DNA from: a virus
Direction: 5' to 3' (one strand)
DNA: 36,888 nucleotides
Virus record (IMG/VR): IMGVR_UViG_3300009091_000231
Span: 1 to 36,888 of that record
The notes under the pieces were generated by a model. It had not been told where the DNA came from. It saw nothing but the letters and a program-made list of their open reading frames with translations, and did not search any database. The translations under genes and the position numbers were made by a program. Of the stretch, positions 24,801 to 32,280 are shown in pieces. The stretch's first letter is position 1. Every line of letters starts with the position of its first letter.

Positions 24801-26829
24801 TTGATGTATCCATTTCCCTATATTCTGACCAATCTACTGTGTATACATCATGAAATCCAATATCATTTACAATACTAAATTTATATTCTGGAATGAAAAC
24901 ATCAGTTAAATTAATATTAGCATTCATAGTAGATGTTTTATCAAACAAATAGATATACCAAGCACCACTAACTCCTTCTACTTGATATCCTTTTATTGGT
25001 TCCAACTCAATACGTGATGGACTTATAGTTGAAACTTCAAATACATCTGTTGATGTTTTACGATATTTCCAAGTACGTTGAACTTTAGACCATTCATTTA
25101 ATTCTAAATTGGAATCATATTCTAAAATCGGAACTTGAGCTCTTTTTACGTTAGCATATGTATTAATAGCTGTTTTATGTTGCCATCTATTTTGATTAGA
25201 CCATTGATTTAGTACTTGAGATACACAATCTATATTTTCATCCCAATTTTCTGTAGCAGTTGTTAATGTTAATACTGCTGAAAAATTAGAAGCTACAACA
25301 TTCCAACTAGGAACAAATAATGGATCAGATGGTATAGGATGAAGTAGATCACCATATTGTTTTAGTTGATTTGTTGAAGTATCATACCATAAGGTAAGAG
25401 GTAAAGGTTGCCCACCAACCATCATTGTTGGGTCAGCACTATTATAAGCAATCCAATCTGCTTCTGTTGAAAATGATATTTTAGTTAATAGGGTAGTATT
25501 CCAAGCAACATTACCAATACTATTATCATCCCATAATCCAATATCCCAACCTATATCGTTATGACATTTACAATTTACTTGTGTTTGAAATATTAACAAT
25601 AACTCAGAAAGAGATATATTAGCTATAAATGATTTATTAGTTGCTATCCAAGTTGATCCATCCCATGTATATAATATTTTAGAAGAAGGTTGATACCACC
25701 ATTCACCAATAAATGTGGGAGTAGGAGCAGTTTCACCATTATATGCTAATGGGGTTACTGTTTGAATAATAGTTGTATTTGTCACATCATCATATGTAGC
25801 TAATGAAGTTGTCCAATATTTGTTTTGCATATTAATAGTTGAACTATCTTTTGTTAAAAAAACAAATCCAGATACAAATAAATCATCTTGTTTACCTTCT
25901 ATTGACAATGTATTATCAGCAAAAGAAGAACTAAGTATAGTAAATAATGCTGGAATAATAATTTGAGCAACTATGGTATCAGTATATTCGATCCAAGTAG
26001 TTCCATTCCATTCTTGTAAATTATTAGTTGTTGTATTATACCACCAATCACCTATACTTGGATTAATAGGTTGTATAGTTGGAGCTATAACTTCAGCTAC
26101 TTTAACTTTCGTTTTATTACTACTAATATCATACGTTACACTAACAGTTCTCCAATATTTGTCAGTCAGTTGGGTTGTATTGGACAAGTTAGTATAAAAA
26201 GTAAAGTCAGTTGAAAAAATATTATCTTGTTTACCCTGTAATACAAAAGTATTATTAACAAAATCAATAGAAATAACTGGTAAATGAATACCACGTTGTT
26301 GCATTAATGTTTCATAAGATGCTACTTTATCAGAAGCTTTATTACAAACATTCTCAATAGTAAAATATTGTGGAGCATCAGTACTACTCATTCCATTCCA
26401 AAAATAATTTTGATAATTAACTAACATATCAATATTAATAGGAGGAACCCAATTAAATTCTAAAGCTGAACCCCAGATTGGAAGACGATCTATATCGACT
26501 CCTTGTAATTCTAATTGGGTGAGAAAATTATGGTATGATAAGGCTGTCTCTATAGTACCTATTTTTGTATACATTGTAGGAGCTAATTGAAAAGCCTGAC
26601 GATGGGCTTGGTCGTGAGAATTATTAGATACTTCTGGAATTTGGCGATCTACTACAGCATTTGGATTACCTGTTCCTACAAAACCAGAAACACGTATGGT
26701 ATCATCTTTTGTAAATTGACGATCAAATGCCATTTCTGACAAAGTGTTATTAACATCAGATCTATATACTTCTGGTAAGTAATCCTTAATATTAATTTGT
26801 GGCTTTTTGTGATCGCTATAGTTAGTCAC
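15880..26829 (-). CDS. Giant (~3650 aa) baseplate/tail structural protein at the gp7 position
   Basis: One uninterrupted frame of about 10.95 kb. TTG 26835 opens the frame, but AAGGA lies only two bases from it and eight bases from GTG 26829, so GTG (MTNYSDHKKPQ) is preferred: 3649 aa. It follows gp6, where T4 encodes gp7 (1032 aa), so a gp7-like or wedge-periphery role is inferred from order; I cannot confirm homology. It is built partly of repeats. Six to seven Trp modules (pattern WWYN-x-TTTN-x-L-x-x-W-x-G-x-x-W) lie near residues 240-260, 355-375, 460-480, 980-1000, 1030-1055, 1400-1420 and 2565-2590. LP-x-x-Tyr units lie near 2000, 2185 and 2970; NG-turn units near 1945 and 2690. The rest is Tyr/Trp/Asn-rich and beta-prone. 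The C-terminus (SWVALHGIRILEVNGMFDD) is helical. No catalytic motif seen. Confidence 0.85.
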   Translation of the reverse strand: MTNYSDHKKPQINIKDYLPEVYRSDVNNTLSEMAFDRQFTKDDTIRVSGFVGTGNPNAVVDRQIPEVSNNSHDQAHRQAFQLAPTMYTKIGTIETALSYHNFLTQLELQGVDIDRLPIWGSALEFNWVPPINIDMLVNYQNYFWNGMSSTDAPQYFTIENVCNKASDKVASYETLMQQRGIHLPVISIDFVNNTFVLQGKQDNIFSTDFTFYTNLSNTTQLTDKYWRTVSVTYDISSNKTKVKVAEVIAPTIQPINPSIGDWWYNTTTNNLQEWNGTTWIEYTDTIVAQIIIPALFTILSSSFADNTLSIEGKQDDLFVSGFVFLTKDSSTINMQNKYWTTSLATYDDVTNTTIIQTVTPLAYNGETAPTPTFIGEWWYQPSSKILYTWDGSTWIATNKSFIANISLSELLLIFQTQVNCKCHNDIGWDIGLWDDNSIGNVAWNTTLLTKISFSTEADWIAYNSADPTMMVGGQPLPLTLWYDTSTNQLKQYGDLLHPIPSDPLFVPSWNVVASNFSAVLTLTTATENWDENIDCVSQVLNQWSNQNRWQHKTAINTYANVKRAQVPILEYDSNLELNEWSKVQRTWKYRKTSTDVFEVSTISPSRIELEPIKGYQVEGVSGAWYIYLFDKTSTMNANINLTDVFIPEYKFSIVNDIGFHDVYTVDWSEYREMDTSTNPALQGNYFVTVVRIKETTFMAPSVGGLNQARIIPTKTSRGDNWYGYHVHWVLDITNITTTATNPQSLNFFQVNDAVTNTLPGVDQISFGYTFQELTVGQTPPTTIDLVPSLQYNSSNANPYATPNSNELRVYVNGIRQYGTYIENISTGFPSYTAVGNITTFTGRIPFVVGITFTSLAILKSGDLIRIEVSPASVRDMGMYAVPVRTIEDDATFSALVNSSQQPIYQSLTEFVLAEQHKIEINQYPLFNVYDLMSGNVMFASPIITFKESQDAPINSAVQRRIVVTNNGIDFEFDQHLLAPHSLDTDDNYLYGYRNLLLPVVGQYWYSQLTSKVLYWDGYTWSDSVLLPTVNGTTLRTIIVQSTDPIELWTMDQALWFNTTTNTLYRRNVATTSWIVIPGVIINDADPTLRTIWRRGTNNEQYVPQYVDKKRNVVPVGSANGDWEVVKQWIYNPEHRNRPSVSLSQLVTHFRGIIDNQAPTLGLISGGVYTKVQSEYNYGVGGTIKEFNGAFDTLISAINVTNTTPVGVIEYASNDYAANIRFVRDIFNRAVIDLCGQYVVEGVETFSQHITNSVIALYEDNDYVAKLYGDTTAYDEVTGNGVRNWIATAPMFGLAPYYQPHLLDDGTFTQVYHHDGHRTDIVYSLAEEDAIARKIISLADPRISGQTLGASGLTAPPATESAFLTQYGGSEIRSGVFWYKTGSPRTFYRFEMYMASAVHPSFYYNGVEILDGIYYYNIITHAVYRKSGLNWIGVTTPGAGDIQLLWQEIDFQTLLGEVYLELENRLYEMCIGVVPVYDYSTLTPTSSEQLVYDQKYRKRFDEYVINHSVPVPFVNTQYRQTDAFTWNYITSTILTPPHSYTAPSPSACWQALYTSWYGTPYPHLEPWKLQGFDGKPTWWDTEYKQTNGTRTWIFNYAPSGSSLGTGMWENIRTGQVPAGRTYPDGRVSTGNSGTDGQSLRTYIYFSVNITNSTITGGYTPDQLLPPYYVTSDAHVRSFFTNMNQIKVPDADYIFGDGNIIEWQWNISPQYPYENPIIAFLMQPVKFLRASFGPRYTYVDGLEVDTTFGQVYSHSDVLFHGDMYGVNGVYVAKGLNQWYVNFNRFAGYDTNVEFRDLWAGWTPLLTYQFNSIVDTSTLDIANKKFDIINTDYNVVLINNGSFRELWIDAFNISVVGIPPSIIQYNNQNKWKLELTSLASVARDMYYYDVKAYPFIVDPVTDECYAYRYLINGIDSVANRFYVAGNETDVFVYNTTITVTGSSSINGNFTVVSSVYESSVDRTRINVLEQLVGTVGNGVITIAAFVFPWSTGDMVVLSSDKVLPAPLVPNTPYYVINTGNQSFKLSESFNDSITNISIDIVSMGVSIHTIAEIASSFNVFGGESHSKETWYHYALDKSKVLILTSPQVITGMQTLINTIDGYAEYQQDSGVIFNTADSGDFDFNTGRLINWSLELERFIDWAYGLRKARMVVNDRFEYTVNITDNTLTVVDTIPYWNDGTAIQVSTTGSLPSPLDANETYFVVKTATDGVIKLSASKDITYTAFHIDLLTQGSGHFYLAVKDMLRSYPSFEINPSRNNIWLDTPLGVLSNVISGPYTDIRVRQTIFDQYGRALSADKLIVHRQDERNRITILPQLPNDVDPFYVGDPYNYIHLGGGHFFLEGYEHFLLFNPYTAGNVLVYDSFLGLYASKFEMNFFKKAENTLRPTLGGFYLRGNAFNRNIEGSATDLQNFYDTYAGSEDSPNIKLARSLLGYTGKVPYMEMLNVNSKSQFLFYRGMLHAKGSVSSIVAYINSRRFIDAKIDEFWAVKIAEFGDNRPRIYPEILLFTNDAIVDDIRFEFVGLEDDITRADITYAVTSKGFKLVSFADDSRWNNFPEQRAEIIQPLFLDSDISSLSRVFIAPIPPSPISSSDFEYWYNTTDNTLRSWNTVDWTTLINNKIHITSNYVYWHHDEPCDDIRIIRRNANISSKMISIIHSFSSTAIIDSTNTFSVAEDMTTRLYPGTTVTISQTVHNNGTYIVDGTVFDELRNITYISVTTPIPYDEDNGKLTYFDVDYSLYSTNLLIDQYTGTRQYVKLNSEVTRIDQSAFFDIIHIYTVRPSIDKLNPAKLVDRKTGIIIDRIALWHPAFGIHSYKALYNINLKSDKDPATYSVTMNSADIPGHFWDFAEVGTIWLDTSQLGYIPYYDESVYPDINDRLYKWGNIAEYANIKVYQWVRSNVVPSEWDAIALQQQGNITIPQNQKITGTARKLLFKRTRNISDGTIRFGNPTIVTVPAGSYITGQIVYFTATSALPTELQNQTQYVVDAATRDNPQTFSIASVNNNGLITDIAGPVILATIINIGNNKNPIQVFKVDSGVLSLGDIITISTIPNGLFPQGSTTIPVASYGYQEVIYTTEKVDSSSTGLANDTTAYTATFDIDNVTRSLSVVGDTTQTFSALMLKINTALGIYATATLVNGNIRITSASGSTSQVTITDGNLFRTMTDFNFINVIGASNTEYSLRNINNTDIQTFEINTFNDTPITIQNGEVGQLTLNNVVKPITIVPIFTSDNWIQQLSAKQRIIGAWLSTDTEPLLYWKATVGGDIWYPNDTVNVYLNGKLYTTGTVVYNATLDRFEVSTVGSNMVVQLYDYIDVIRPIHSLTSTESNFDPSLSDDGTTDVHWKEDYEYSQSVTSVGVSGTSTLNYYFWVEKSTTKNTDPSSMSTSEITNYMSTMPDPYFIVQKPLDSDIVQSTYGYAQQDYGIIWDVREPINPIVSSPVIYREAIIRNVANYINDNNRYMIQFTRDLALRDHSNTIMGELDLKDKHEEWLMFREKQSNNISQFLWNKAIEALTGVSLTDGTPVPSLDRVLYDDNYYDKYGTETRYGLELGQAFVNKTLGLKTLLTYLLDPTRDFAPIDINNFFFRNTFTTPAGIQAAMIEIYDTFGAEHVNGIWFELLQDALSTKSKYKGLMKTSWVALHGIRILEVNGMFDD

Positions 26830-26856
26830 AGGCAATGTCCTTTTATATCTTCTGAA

Positions 26857-26864
26857 TATTTATA
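26857..26864 (-). promoter_or_regulatory. Late promoter box for the giant gene
   Basis: TATAAATA on the minus strand, exact consensus, 27 bases before GTG 26829 and just downstream of the terminator that closes the gp6 transcript. Confidence 0.8.
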
Positions 26865-26882
26865 AGAGGGTTACGTGTAGAT

Positions 26883-26911
26883 AAAAGTGCTTCTTTATCA
26901 GAAGCACTTTT
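26883..26911 (-). terminator. Rho-independent terminator after gp6
   Basis: AAAAGTGCTTC (26883-26893), 7-base loop, GAAGCACTTTT (26901-26911). On the minus strand it lies six bases after the gp6 stop and ends in a T run. It separates the gp25-gp6 transcript from the giant gene. Confidence 0.9.
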
Positions 26912-26916
26912 AATAA

Positions 26917-29900
26917 TTAAACCAATCTAGCTGTTCCTACTACTGGCATAGTAAATGTAATAACAACTTCACGAGTACTTAAATGTATAACAGAAAATGG
27001 TTGAACTTCGTCAGAAGTTGTATTATAAACACGAACAATTGGATAGAAACCAAGATCATGTGTTATATTCCAAGAAGTTATTGGAACTGTTTGAGTATGC
27101 TCAAACGCATATTCATAAGTTACTTGTGTGAATACATTTGGATGTTGTACTGGACAAACTGTTTGTTGACCCATTCTAAGAACAGTGGCATTAATATCAG
27201 ATACAATATCAACATCATCGACGGTAACGTCTGGATAAAATAATTCATCCTCACGTGCTTGTATTTGAAACATTTCACCAAAAAAGTTATTTGCATAAGT
27301 CGGAACTAATACAACTGTACTTATTTCAATAGGCAATGCTGCATGAATTGCTGTTGCTAATTCAGTAAAATAAAAAGTTTCCCCAAATTCCCACACAGTT
27401 AAGTCAAAAAAGTTACGAACTGTTGATACTAACGTAGTTTTAATTTGGTTAGATGTCATAGTATTATCTGATGAACGTACTACTTTAAATCGAGCTTGTA
27501 AAGGTAAAACAGCCTTTGTCCCAAATAATAATTTAATTTTACCTGGGTGTAATACTAAAGTGTCAGAAATCATCTTGTTGTTAATAAGATAATTATATGT
27601 TAATCTTAAATCTAATGGGGTTGGAGCTTGAGGTTGAGCTGCTAACGGATCTTCTAACCATCGTTTTAATGATAAAAAGTATACTTTTTGTATAATAAGC
27701 GTATCAATAATATTTGAAGCCGCTGGGTCTACTAAATGATATCTTGGAGAATGGTGTAACCATAAAAAATTCAATCCAGAACGACCAATTTCTCTTTTAA
27801 CTAAACCAACAGATGTAGCTAATTCATCTACATAAGCACTTAAAATATCAGGAGTTGGTGACATAACAGTCCATTCTGAGGTTGGAGTAGTTCTGATAAA
27901 ATAAACAAAATCATTTACAGTTACTTCAACTAATGTTCCACCAAAAACATCTCCTAATAAAAATATAACATTTGATATTCCTGTGGTATTCGCAATGTCT
28001 TCAAGCCAATCTACTCCTGATAATACAGGAGTACCACCTAGTATTTGAACTGAGATATCATTTTGACCTATAATATAATATATTGGAAGAACAATTCGAA
28101 TTCCAGTTTCAGGTAAAGGAGCAAGGGTCTGTGTTAAATCTACAACTATTTTCGGTTTTAGTATGTCAGCTAATCCTTGTGGATTATTATTGTCATTAAT
28201 ATTTAAATGATCGGGTACTCCATCACCATTTTCGTCTATAGGAATAACTGATACTCGTTTAGTGTCTGCTAATCCAATATTTACACCATCTTCAATAATT
28301 TCAAGTCCCAAAACATTAAAATTCCAATTTTGTTTTAATATATTATTACGATTATAATTAGGGTTAGCCTGTAATACACTAATTTGATCATAATCTGCAT
28401 TTAAAGTATTATAATCTATAACACGTGAAGCACTATTAGTATTCCAAAAAGTAGTTGTCGGACTTTGGAATATTAATCGTTTAGCTAATCTATTAACTTG
28501 ATATTTACTTTCACTTTGTTGTTGAATAACTGTTATTAATGGGACATTAATAAAATCTGCTGGCCATCCATATGTTGCTAATGCCGTACTTGGATCATCT
28601 GATGTTTGAACAACATACCATTCATTATTAGCCAAATTATAATACATCTCAATATTAGATGGAGATGGTGGTGGTGTTAATCCAGCAGACAATCTAATTT
28701 TTTCATCTGAATTAAATACGCGACGAAATGCTGATGCTGGAACTCCATAACTCGAAACATACAAAAATACATCTGTTGATGATAATAATGGTTCAATATA
28801 AGTAGTGATAAGATCATTAATACCATTAACTATTGGGGTGGTTACTCCTTCAACTTTTTCTTGAAAGTACAATGCTCCATCATTTCCAAAGATTTTTACA
28901 TTTTCATAAGAAGTACTTGGATCATGCCATGGAATGTATTTTGAATCACCAGCAAAAGTTCTATTTAATGAACGTAATTTTAAAATAGAAGAATCTTGTA
29001 ACATAAAGTTATTATAATCTTGACCATTAACCATACGATCTTGAGAATAATATACAGCAGGAGCTGTTATTCTTATATGTTCTAACGATTCAGAAGCTGA
29101 ATTGTTTTGTAATGAATTAATTAAGGAAAAAGTAAATGTAAATGTTTGAGTTCTGTTATAAGAATCAACATACGTAAAGGCTGCTGTTTGATTAACAACA
29201 GATGATTGTGAAATTATAATATCCTGATCAACAGATGATCTACACCAGAAATCAAATGTTCCAGATGGAACATCGGCAAATTCACCATCACCAAATATAA
29301 TTCTGGCTCGATTATTATCTCTTGTTTCTACTTCATATTTATTTCTACGTGGATTAGTATTAAAAATAACATTTTGAGCATGAGCTACATCTACTTGAAC
29401 CCATTCACCTGAACGTCCCACAGTTGCATCACGACGATATGGTAATAATGAAGGTATATCTAATATAGCTCCAGTCACGGGATCTATATTATTAACCCAT
29501 ATATCAGTTTCATTCGCATTATTTAATGGAATTTCATAAATTTGGTTTGGGGTAATTCCATCAAAAGTACTACGAAATCTTTGAAGTATTCCTTGTTTTG
29601 TATAACAAAAGAATCCAGTGGTATGAGAAGTATCTCCTAATCCATCCTTACCATATAATAAGGTAAAATTTGAACCATTATATGGACGACGTTCTATAAT
29701 ACCATCTGTGGAATTATATTCCACAGGTGCTAATTCCATAGGAATAGCCTGATTATTCACATTAGCAGTATATGGAACCGCTCCAGTTGGTAATGGACTT
29801 ATATTTAAGGCGTATAATTCAAATAATACATTTTCAATTTGAAAACGATCTGAAGCTCTAACAGTACCAAAATTCTGCTCTAGTACTCTATTCATTACTA

Positions 29901-30357
29901 ATATAAATTGATCTTTCCATTGTTGGTTACTGGCGTCATTCCAACGAATAGTTCTATTAGACAAATTAGTACCATATGCGTCTATTATATTTTCTGTGGT
30001 AGTGACAGAGGTTATTTTAACCAAACCACGAGCTGGTAAAGGACGATCTGCTTTATAAGATACCAACTTAGCTAATCGTAATATAGAATCTTTACGTTGT
30101 GCTGCTGATAAAAAGTTTTCATGTGCATCTATATCAAAACGATAAGCCATCAATTCAGCAACATAAGCAAAAGATTCGATAAGAGCTATGAATTCACTTG
30201 ATTCTATAAAATCATTAAATGTTTCTGGAAAGTACAACTTAACATAATCAAGTAAACTCTGCTTGATTGTATTATAATCAAATGCAGCAAAATTTACGTT
30301 GTTGAAAGCTTCATACACTTTTTCCCAATTTTCTGCTCTGGCAACAAGACGACTCAT
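26917..30357 (-). CDS. 6: Baseplate wedge subunit gp6 (J-like), enlarged
   Basis: 1146 aa against 660 in T4. The N-terminal 120 residues match gp6 closely in layout: SLLDYVKLYFPETFNDFIESS, FIALIESFAYVAELMAYRFD, NFLSAAQRKDSILRLAKLVSY, then LPARG. The J-like core has ARIIFGDGEFADVPSGTFDFW. Extra parts: a calcium-loop-like DENGDGVPD at residues 708-716 and a C-terminal module (about 1080-1146, SWNITHDLG...VITFTMPVVGTARLV) that also occurs as two separate small genes at 12239-12713. gp6 forms the ring that joins baseplate wedges. The start overlaps the gp25 stop (TAATG), with AAGG seven bases upstream. Probably cotranscribed with gp25 from 30762-30769. Confidence 0.93.
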   Translation of the reverse strand: MSRLVARAENWEKVYEAFNNVNFAAFDYNTIKQSLLDYVKLYFPETFNDFIESSEFIALIESFAYVAELMAYRFDIDAHENFLSAAQRKDSILRLAKLVSYKADRPLPARGLVKITSVTTTENIIDAYGTNLSNRTIRWNDASNQQWKDQFILVMNRVLEQNFGTVRASDRFQIENVLFELYALNISPLPTGAVPYTANVNNQAIPMELAPVEYNSTDGIIERRPYNGSNFTLLYGKDGLGDTSHTTGFFCYTKQGILQRFRSTFDGITPNQIYEIPLNNANETDIWVNNIDPVTGAILDIPSLLPYRRDATVGRSGEWVQVDVAHAQNVIFNTNPRRNKYEVETRDNNRARIIFGDGEFADVPSGTFDFWCRSSVDQDIIISQSSVVNQTAAFTYVDSYNRTQTFTFTFSLINSLQNNSASESLEHIRITAPAVYYSQDRMVNGQDYNNFMLQDSSILKLRSLNRTFAGDSKYIPWHDPSTSYENVKIFGNDGALYFQEKVEGVTTPIVNGINDLITTYIEPLLSSTDVFLYVSSYGVPASAFRRVFNSDEKIRLSAGLTPPPSPSNIEMYYNLANNEWYVVQTSDDPSTALATYGWPADFINVPLITVIQQQSESKYQVNRLAKRLIFQSPTTTFWNTNSASRVIDYNTLNADYDQISVLQANPNYNRNNILKQNWNFNVLGLEIIEDGVNIGLADTKRVSVIPIDENGDGVPDHLNINDNNNPQGLADILKPKIVVDLTQTLAPLPETGIRIVLPIYYIIGQNDISVQILGGTPVLSGVDWLEDIANTTGISNVIFLLGDVFGGTLVEVTVNDFVYFIRTTPTSEWTVMSPTPDILSAYVDELATSVGLVKREIGRSGLNFLWLHHSPRYHLVDPAASNIIDTLIIQKVYFLSLKRWLEDPLAAQPQAPTPLDLRLTYNYLINNKMISDTLVLHPGKIKLLFGTKAVLPLQARFKVVRSSDNTMTSNQIKTTLVSTVRNFFDLTVWEFGETFYFTELATAIHAALPIEISTVVLVPTYANNFFGEMFQIQAREDELFYPDVTVDDVDIVSDINATVLRMGQQTVCPVQHPNVFTQVTYEYAFEHTQTVPITSWNITHDLGFYPIVRVYNTTSDEVQPFSVIHLSTREVVITFTMPVVGTARLV

Positions 30358-30737
30358 TATGCTTTACCTTCAAAGGTTATATTTAAATCTAAATTTCCAA
30401 TAATATTCAATTCAATATAAAGTAGTTTAGCACTTGCTACTACCATATTTTCATCATAAAATGGAAGAATTCTTAATTCCATTAGTTGAACTCTTGGGTC
30501 AAAAGCAATTACAGCTCGTAAATCTTCTTCAAGAATATCCAATGTTATTTGGTCTAGTGGTTCAAAGGCTAAATCAGGAATACGTGTTCCAAAATTAGGC
30601 ATCATTACTCGTTCACCTTTATGTGTAAAGATATGATTTAATAAATCCATTTTTACAAGTTCAACGTCTGTTAATATAAATGATTTATTTCGTTGGTATT
30701 CGTATGTTGAATACCCCCTATAAAGTCCTTTACTCAT
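30357..30737 (-). CDS. 25: Baseplate wedge subunit gp25
   Basis: 126 aa (T4 gp25 is 132), GGAG six bases before the ATG. gp25 joins gp6 and gp53 in the core wedge bundle next to the sheath. Seen: SFILTDVELVKMDLLNHIFTHKGERVMMPNFGTRIPDL, the typical gp25/TssE core; then LEEDLRAVIAFDPRV and the strand ELRILPFYD. The family's E-P-R motif reads D80-P81-R82 here. The C-terminal strand LDLNITFEGKA ends one base into the gp6 start. Confidence 0.93.
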   Translation of the reverse strand: MSKGLYRGYSTYEYQRNKSFILTDVELVKMDLLNHIFTHKGERVMMPNFGTRIPDLAFEPLDQITLDILEEDLRAVIAFDPRVQLMELRILPFYDENMVVASAKLLYIELNIIGNLDLNITFEGKA

Positions 30738-30761
30738 TTTAACTCCAATCCACTATTCATA

Positions 30762-30769
30762 TATTTATC
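30762..30769 (-). promoter_or_regulatory. Late promoter box for gp25-gp6
   Basis: GATAAATA on the minus strand, about 24 bases before ATG 30737 and in the 49-base gap after the gp5-like stop. Confidence 0.68.
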
Positions 30770-30786
30770 ACTGGGTTGGTTATCAC

Positions 30787-32259
30787 TTATCGACGCCAAA
30801 ATGGATTTCTTGGTATTTCTTTACCACCTTCCATTTTTCCAACATTTTTATCACTATATTGAAGCTCACCCTCGTGACCAGTATCTTTTTTAGTTATCAT
30901 TCTTCCCCAGGGTTCATGAGCTGGAACTCGATTAGTATAAAAAGCTAACAATGCTTCTTTTGCCTCTTTTGCAGATTCAGCCCCAGGACCGTTTAAATGT
31001 ATTTGAGTACCAGTTTGAATAATTTGTCCACCAGCTTTAATATTAGTAGCTCCATCAGAAGTATAATTTCCTTTACCGCCTGATTTTAAATTCATATCTG
31101 CTTTTGATGTTACATTTACCATAGCACCTGATTTTACATTAGTATCACTTTTCGATTCCACAAATAAAATATTACCAGTTTTTAGATGAATGTCTGTTTT
31201 AGCATACGCTTTGATTTCAGCATCTGAATACATGTGAATACCTTCTTTTGCGTACATTCTAATAGATTTATCAGAAGTCATATTAATATCTGAAGCTGCT
31301 CTAATACTCACTCTACTATTAGAAAATATATCTATATTACCAGCTTGATCCATCTCAACCCAATTATTACCTTGAGCTGTTGAAATATAAATTCGTTCAT
31401 TCGTATCATCTAATAATATCTGATGTCCAGACATAGTACGAAAACGCATTCTACAGTTTTCCATTCTATCATCCATTGACATAGAATGAAATCCAGGTGA
31501 AGTTATAGAATAAGTTTGAGAGTCATAATTTTTATCAGTTATTCCAGTTCCACCGCTTGGGTCAAATCGACTTGTTTGATAACCTTGTGTACTTGTCCAC
31601 CCATCACCACTATCCGTTGCTTTATCATCTTGAACTCTAGAACCAGAATATGCTAAATGACTAACATCAACACGAGAAACAGCATAATCAGCAGCTCTTG
31701 TTTGCCATTCAAAAGCTTGGTCACTATTACCAAAAGCTTTTTGTATATTACTAGCTAATGGTTGAATTAATTTATCTCCAGAAGAATATGGACCATAAGG
31801 TTTTGCTTTAGGTTTATCTCCTAATTCTGGATGATCTTCAAACATCCAACGACCGTGAGGCATTGTATGAGTTGAAAAAGCATCAAATACACAACCTAAA
31901 TAAATTCTTTGTTGGTGTTCTTCATCTAAACTCATAACAACAACTTGAGCACCTACTTTTGGAATAGCCCACATACCATAAGCGATACCACCTTCAGTTT
32001 GTTTAATTCCAGGTCCACGAGTACCTACAGAAGTTTGTCCACCAAATGGTGTTACATACATAGCCCAAGGCATCCCCTCCACATTATGTTCCCAAGAATC
32101 TCCCCAAGCTTGAACTAATACTCGAACACGACCCCATTGCATTGGATCATTTGTATCAATTACCGTACCTATAGCAACAATATCACTAAATGGAGTATTT
32201 GCATTATGTCCACCATTAGAATCTTCTAATAACTTTTTTTGTTTAGTAATTACTGCCAT
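30787..32259 (-). CDS. 5: gp5/VgrG-like central spike protein without lysozyme domain
   Basis: 490 aa (T4 gp5 is 575). N-terminal OB-fold at residues about 25-130: FSDIVAIGTVIDTNDPMQWGRVRV, then WAIPKVGAQVVVM and IYLGCVFD. The VgrG/gp5 hallmark TMSGHQILLDDTNERIYIST is at 275-294, followed by a repetitive triple-stranded beta-helix (NIDIFSNSRVSIRAASDINM onward) to about 425, and a conserved tail VPAHEPWGRM at 445-454. Between OB-fold and helix T4 has a lysozyme domain; the 130-270 stretch here shows no such catalytic pattern and looks like a linker. The muralytic domain is in the next gene upstream. AAAGGA before the ATG; no late box of its own, so probably read from the hub transcript. Its tip is the PAAR protein at 11434. 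Confidence 0.9.
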   Translation of the reverse strand: MAVITKQKKLLEDSNGGHNANTPFSDIVAIGTVIDTNDPMQWGRVRVLVQAWGDSWEHNVEGMPWAMYVTPFGGQTSVGTRGPGIKQTEGGIAYGMWAIPKVGAQVVVMSLDEEHQQRIYLGCVFDAFSTHTMPHGRWMFEDHPELGDKPKAKPYGPYSSGDKLIQPLASNIQKAFGNSDQAFEWQTRAADYAVSRVDVSHLAYSGSRVQDDKATDSGDGWTSTQGYQTSRFDPSGGTGITDKNYDSQTYSITSPGFHSMSMDDRMENCRMRFRTMSGHQILLDDTNERIYISTAQGNNWVEMDQAGNIDIFSNSRVSIRAASDINMTSDKSIRMYAKEGIHMYSDAEIKAYAKTDIHLKTGNILFVESKSDTNVKSGAMVNVTSKADMNLKSGGKGNYTSDGATNIKAGGQIIQTGTQIHLNGPGAESAKEAKEALLAFYTNRVPAHEPWGRMITKKDTGHEGELQYSDKNVGKMEGGKEIPRNPFWRR

Positions 32260-32280
32260 ATATTATCCTTTATAAATGTG

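Noticed and set aside
26830-26835. TTG start of the giant gene
   Set aside because: The AAGGA is only two bases away; GTG 26829 has the normal eight-base spacing.
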